Positions 62,082 through 64,000 of a DNA stretch of 64,000 nucleotides are shown here, one piece after another. Made by a program: the position numbers and the translations under genes. A model generated the notes under the pieces. That model saw only the letters and a list, made by a program, of their open reading frames with translations. It did no database searches and was not told the origin of the DNA. Source of the DNA: Asaia krungthepensis NRIC 0535 (GTDB lineage Bacteria > Pseudomonadota > Alphaproteobacteria > Acetobacterales > Acetobacteraceae); the NCBI RefSeq assembly GCF_025995175.1, contig NZ_BAPV01000020.1, positions 62,001 to 126,000 of the forward strand, in the 5' to 3' direction. Position 1 is the stretch's first letter; the number at the start of each line of letters is the position of its first letter.

Positions 62082-63250
62082 GCAGTTTTTTCGGTGAAAT
62101 CGATCCGCCCCAGCGCCTGTTGATGGGGCCTGGCCCCATCAATGTGCATCCGCGCGTATTGCGCGCCATGGGTGCCGATATGCTCGGGCAGTTCGACCCT
62201 GAGATGACCGACTACATGAACCAGACGATGGCGCTTTATCGCCAGGTCTTCATGACAGAAAACCGCTGGACCTTCCTGATCGACGGCTCTGCCCGCGCCG
62301 GTATCGAGGCCGCCCTGACGTCGCTGATCGAACCGGGAGCCAAGGTGCTGCTCATCCGCTCGGGCCGGTTCGGCATGTTGCTGGGCGAGATTGCAGAGCG
62401 TCTGGGCGCCGAGATTGCCACGATCAATCTCGAATGGGGCCAGGTCGCGACCCTGGATCAGATCGAAGCCGCCCTGGCGGAACATCGTCCCGCCGTCTTC
62501 GCGGCCATTCACGGCGATACCTCCACCACCACAGCCCAGCCGCTCGAAGGCGTAGGAGCGCTATGCCGTCGATATGGAGCGCTTTCCTATGTCGATGCCA
62601 CGGCGACCCTTGGCGGTATGCCCGTCCGCACCGATGAATGGCAGATCGATGTGATATCGGCCGGGCTCCAGAAATGCATGGGCGGGCCGCCGGGCAGCGC
62701 GCCCATCACCATTTCCGACCGCGCTGCCGAATTCATCTTCTCGCGTCGCAAGGTCGAAAGCGGCATTCGCCGTGACGATATCAGCGACGGCACGCGTCCC
62801 TTCATTCGCTCCAACTATTTCGATCTGGCCATGATCATGGATTACTGGTCCGAAAAGCGGCTGAACCATCATACCGAAGCCACCTCCATGCTCTACGCTG
62901 CGCGGGAATGCGCCCGTCTGGCGCTGGAAGAGGGGCTGGATAACCGCTTTGCCCGTCATGTTGCGGCAGGCAAGGCCATGGCTGAGGGGCTGCGCGGCCT
63001 CGGCCTCACCCTTTACGGGCAGGACGCCTATCGCATGAGCAATGTCACGGGGGTGTATATCCCCAAGGGCGTCGATGGGGAGCGGGTGCGCACCCGTATG
63101 CGCGACGAGTATCAGATCGAGATCGGTACCGCCTTCGGCCCCCTCATGGGCAAGATCTGGCGTCTTGGCGCAATGGGATACAACGCCGAGCAGCACAAGG
63201 TACGCCTCACCCTCGCCGCTCTCAAAGCCGTTCTGGAAAGCGAGTCCTGA
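62078..63250 (+). CDS. (S)-ureidoglycine-glyoxylate aminotransferase (PucG-like, PLP class V)
   Basis: A 390-residue class V aminotransferase. It starts with the family LLMGPGPINVHPRVLRA, has IDGSARAGIEAALTSLI, and the PLP lysine K199 in SAGLQKCMGGPPG. Q38 (GQFDP) and N263 (RLNHHTEAT) lie at positions that resemble those reported to mark ureidoglycine specificity in PucG. It would move the amino group of ureidoglycine to glyoxylate to give glycine. It begins with GTG overlapping the upstream stop (GTGA), with GGGAG 8 nt before it, so it is coupled to the amidohydrolase. Confidence 0.85.
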   Translation: MSSFFGEIDPPQRLLMGPGPINVHPRVLRAMGADMLGQFDPEMTDYMNQTMALYRQVFMTENRWTFLIDGSARAGIEAALTSLIEPGAKVLLIRSGRFGMLLGEIAERLGAEIATINLEWGQVATLDQIEAALAEHRPAVFAAIHGDTSTTTAQPLEGVGALCRRYGALSYVDATATLGGMPVRTDEWQIDVISAGLQKCMGGPPGSAPITISDRAAEFIFSRRKVESGIRRDDISDGTRPFIRSNYFDLAMIMDYWSEKRLNHHTEATSMLYAARECARLALEEGLDNRFARHVAAGKAMAEGLRGLGLTLYGQDAYRMSNVTGVYIPKGVDGERVRTRMRDEYQIEIGTAFGPLMGKIWRLGAMGYNAEQHKVRLTLAALKAVLESES

Positions 63251-63281
63251 CAGGAAATCTGGTCTTTTTGAGAACATGACG

Positions 63282-63308
63282 AAAGGCCGGTCCCTTCTCA
63301 GACCGGCC
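63282..63308 (-). terminator. Terminator of the LysR gene
   Basis: On the minus strand GGCCGGTC (63308-63301) and GACCGGCC (63292-63285) form an 8-bp stem followed by TTT (63284-63282). The LysR stop codon (63300-63298) lies in the loop, so the hairpin overlaps the gene end. It also lies 35 bp beyond the aminotransferase stop and may serve both strands. Confidence 0.65.
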
Positions 63309-64000
63309 ACCATGTCTCGAGCTCTCTCTGGATGATCCCTCTCATCCACACCACCGCGGTATCGGCGGCAGAGAGGGAAGGAACGAGCAGTCTTATCGTC
63401 ATCGTCTCCATGATCTCCGGGAGCGGCGCCCTTTGCAGAGCGGACAGGCCGCAAAATACCTGAGCGATATAATGGGGAACGATCGCCACAATACCTGGCT
63501 GGTACAGGAAAGGCGGTATGTGACCGAAGCTCGGTACCGTCACGCTTACCCTCCTTTCATGGCCTAGTCCCCTGAGCGCATGATCGAAGCGGCTGAATCG
63601 TCGCGCATGTTCGATCAGCACATGATCGAAACTGCATAGTTCGGCGATGCTCATCGTCTTGTCGGATAATCCCGCCAGATCCGAGCCTACACATTCCATG
63701 ACAAGCGGACCGACCGAAGACGCAATGCAGTCCGGATGTGTACCCTGATGAGCCGTCACGCCCAGATCGATTTCACGTTTATGAAACGCTGTCTCCAGCC
63801 CGTCCGGCGGGATTGCGCGGAAACTCAGTGACAGACCAGGCGCCATCTGCCGAAGCTTTTGCGTCAAGGCGGGCGCCAGCCGATAATCGAGCCCGCTGTC
63901 GCAGCCGATCACAAAGTGACGCCGAGACAAGGACGGATCGAAGGGATCCGCCTGACCCAGGGCCTCGCGCAGGCGTCTCAGGCTCTCCTCTATGATAGGC
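63298..64000 (-). CDS. LysR family regulator, N-terminus cut by window edge
   Basis: 234 codons of a LysR-type regulator are visible; the helix-turn-helix part lies beyond the right edge. The first visible stretch is IIEESLRRLREALGQ, the linker helix, followed by the effector domain (RRHFVIGCDSGLDYRLAPAL, FHKREIDLGVTAHQG, GIVAIVPHYIAQVF). It converges on the purine-nitrogen operon. A role in controlling that operon is possible but not shown, because the promoter of the operon is over 3 kb away from the LysR end. Confidence 0.85.
   Translation of the reverse strand, partial: PIIEESLRRLREALGQADPFDPSLSRRHFVIGCDSGLDYRLAPALTQKLRQMAPGLSLSFRAIPPDGLETAFHKREIDLGVTAHQGTHPDCIASSVGPLVMECVGSDLAGLSDKTMSIAELCSFDHVLIEHARRFSRFDHALRGLGHERRVSVTVPSFGHIPPFLYQPGIVAIVPHYIAQVFCGLSALQRAPLPEIMETMTIRLLVPSLSAADTAVVWMRGIIQRELETWWPV

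Overview
The window looks like a chromosomal, mostly housekeeping segment of an acetic acid bacterium (Alphaproteobacteria, Acetobacteraceae; an Asaia-like genus would fit, but this is inference from protein character, not from a marker gene). Support comes from the high GC content, the alphaproteobacterial ChvG/ChvI two-component pair, a DUF2155 protein next to an MlaD-like protein, an ETF/ETF-QO locus, an UrcA-family protein, a Hint-domain adhesin-like protein and a family of GC-rich intergenic hairpin repeats. I see no transposase, phage gene or CRISPR array. One tRNA gene (Ala, anticodon CGC) is present.

Layout, left to right. 1-9.9 kb: primosomal helicase priA (cut by the left edge), divergent xerC, a two-lobed secreted aspartic protease, tRNA-Ala, a YggT membrane protein, an IclR regulator, a secreted glutaminyl cyclase-like protein, a TetR regulator, class II aldolase with a small ABM-domain protein, and the spermidine pathway speD-speE with a terminator between the two genes. 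9.9-23.5 kb: a repeat block, a tightly coupled minus-strand operon (DedA membrane protein, SDR, small protein), an S9 peptidase, an S1/P1 nuclease, an aldose epimerase-like protein, a Sel1-repeat protein divergent from a siderophore-type TonB receptor, a 739-residue Hint protein with a duplicated repeat domain, tRNA hydroxylase trhO, and a small gene broken by one extra C.

23.5-36 kb: LysR, alpha/beta hydrolase, DoxX, a CorA/ZntB-type transporter, a small Met/His-rich secreted protein, ahcY, and a likely metal (copper?) locus made of Sco1, a PepSY membrane protein, a TonB receptor and a DUF2946-like protein. Then comes an AT-rich stretch followed by a DXD glycosyltransferase. 36-47.4 kb: M1 peptidase; a minus-strand group of TSCPD (orphan class II ribonucleotide reductase C-terminus), RidA, GNAT-like and small protein; the overlapping mlaD-small protein-DUF2155 operon; trehalose synthesis otsB-otsA overlapping dsbB; and an UrcA gene behind a textbook sigma-54 promoter.

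47.4-64 kb: chvI-chvG, the chaperone genes grpE, dnaK and dnaJ with dapB, metK followed in the same frame by trmB (which apparently starts at CTG), ETF-QO with etfB and etfA, and an allantoate amidohydrolase-like plus ureidoglycine-glyoxylate aminotransferase operon for purine-ring nitrogen salvage. A LysR gene is cut by the right edge. AhcY, MetK and SpeD/SpeE together cover the S-adenosylmethionine cycle and its use for polyamines.
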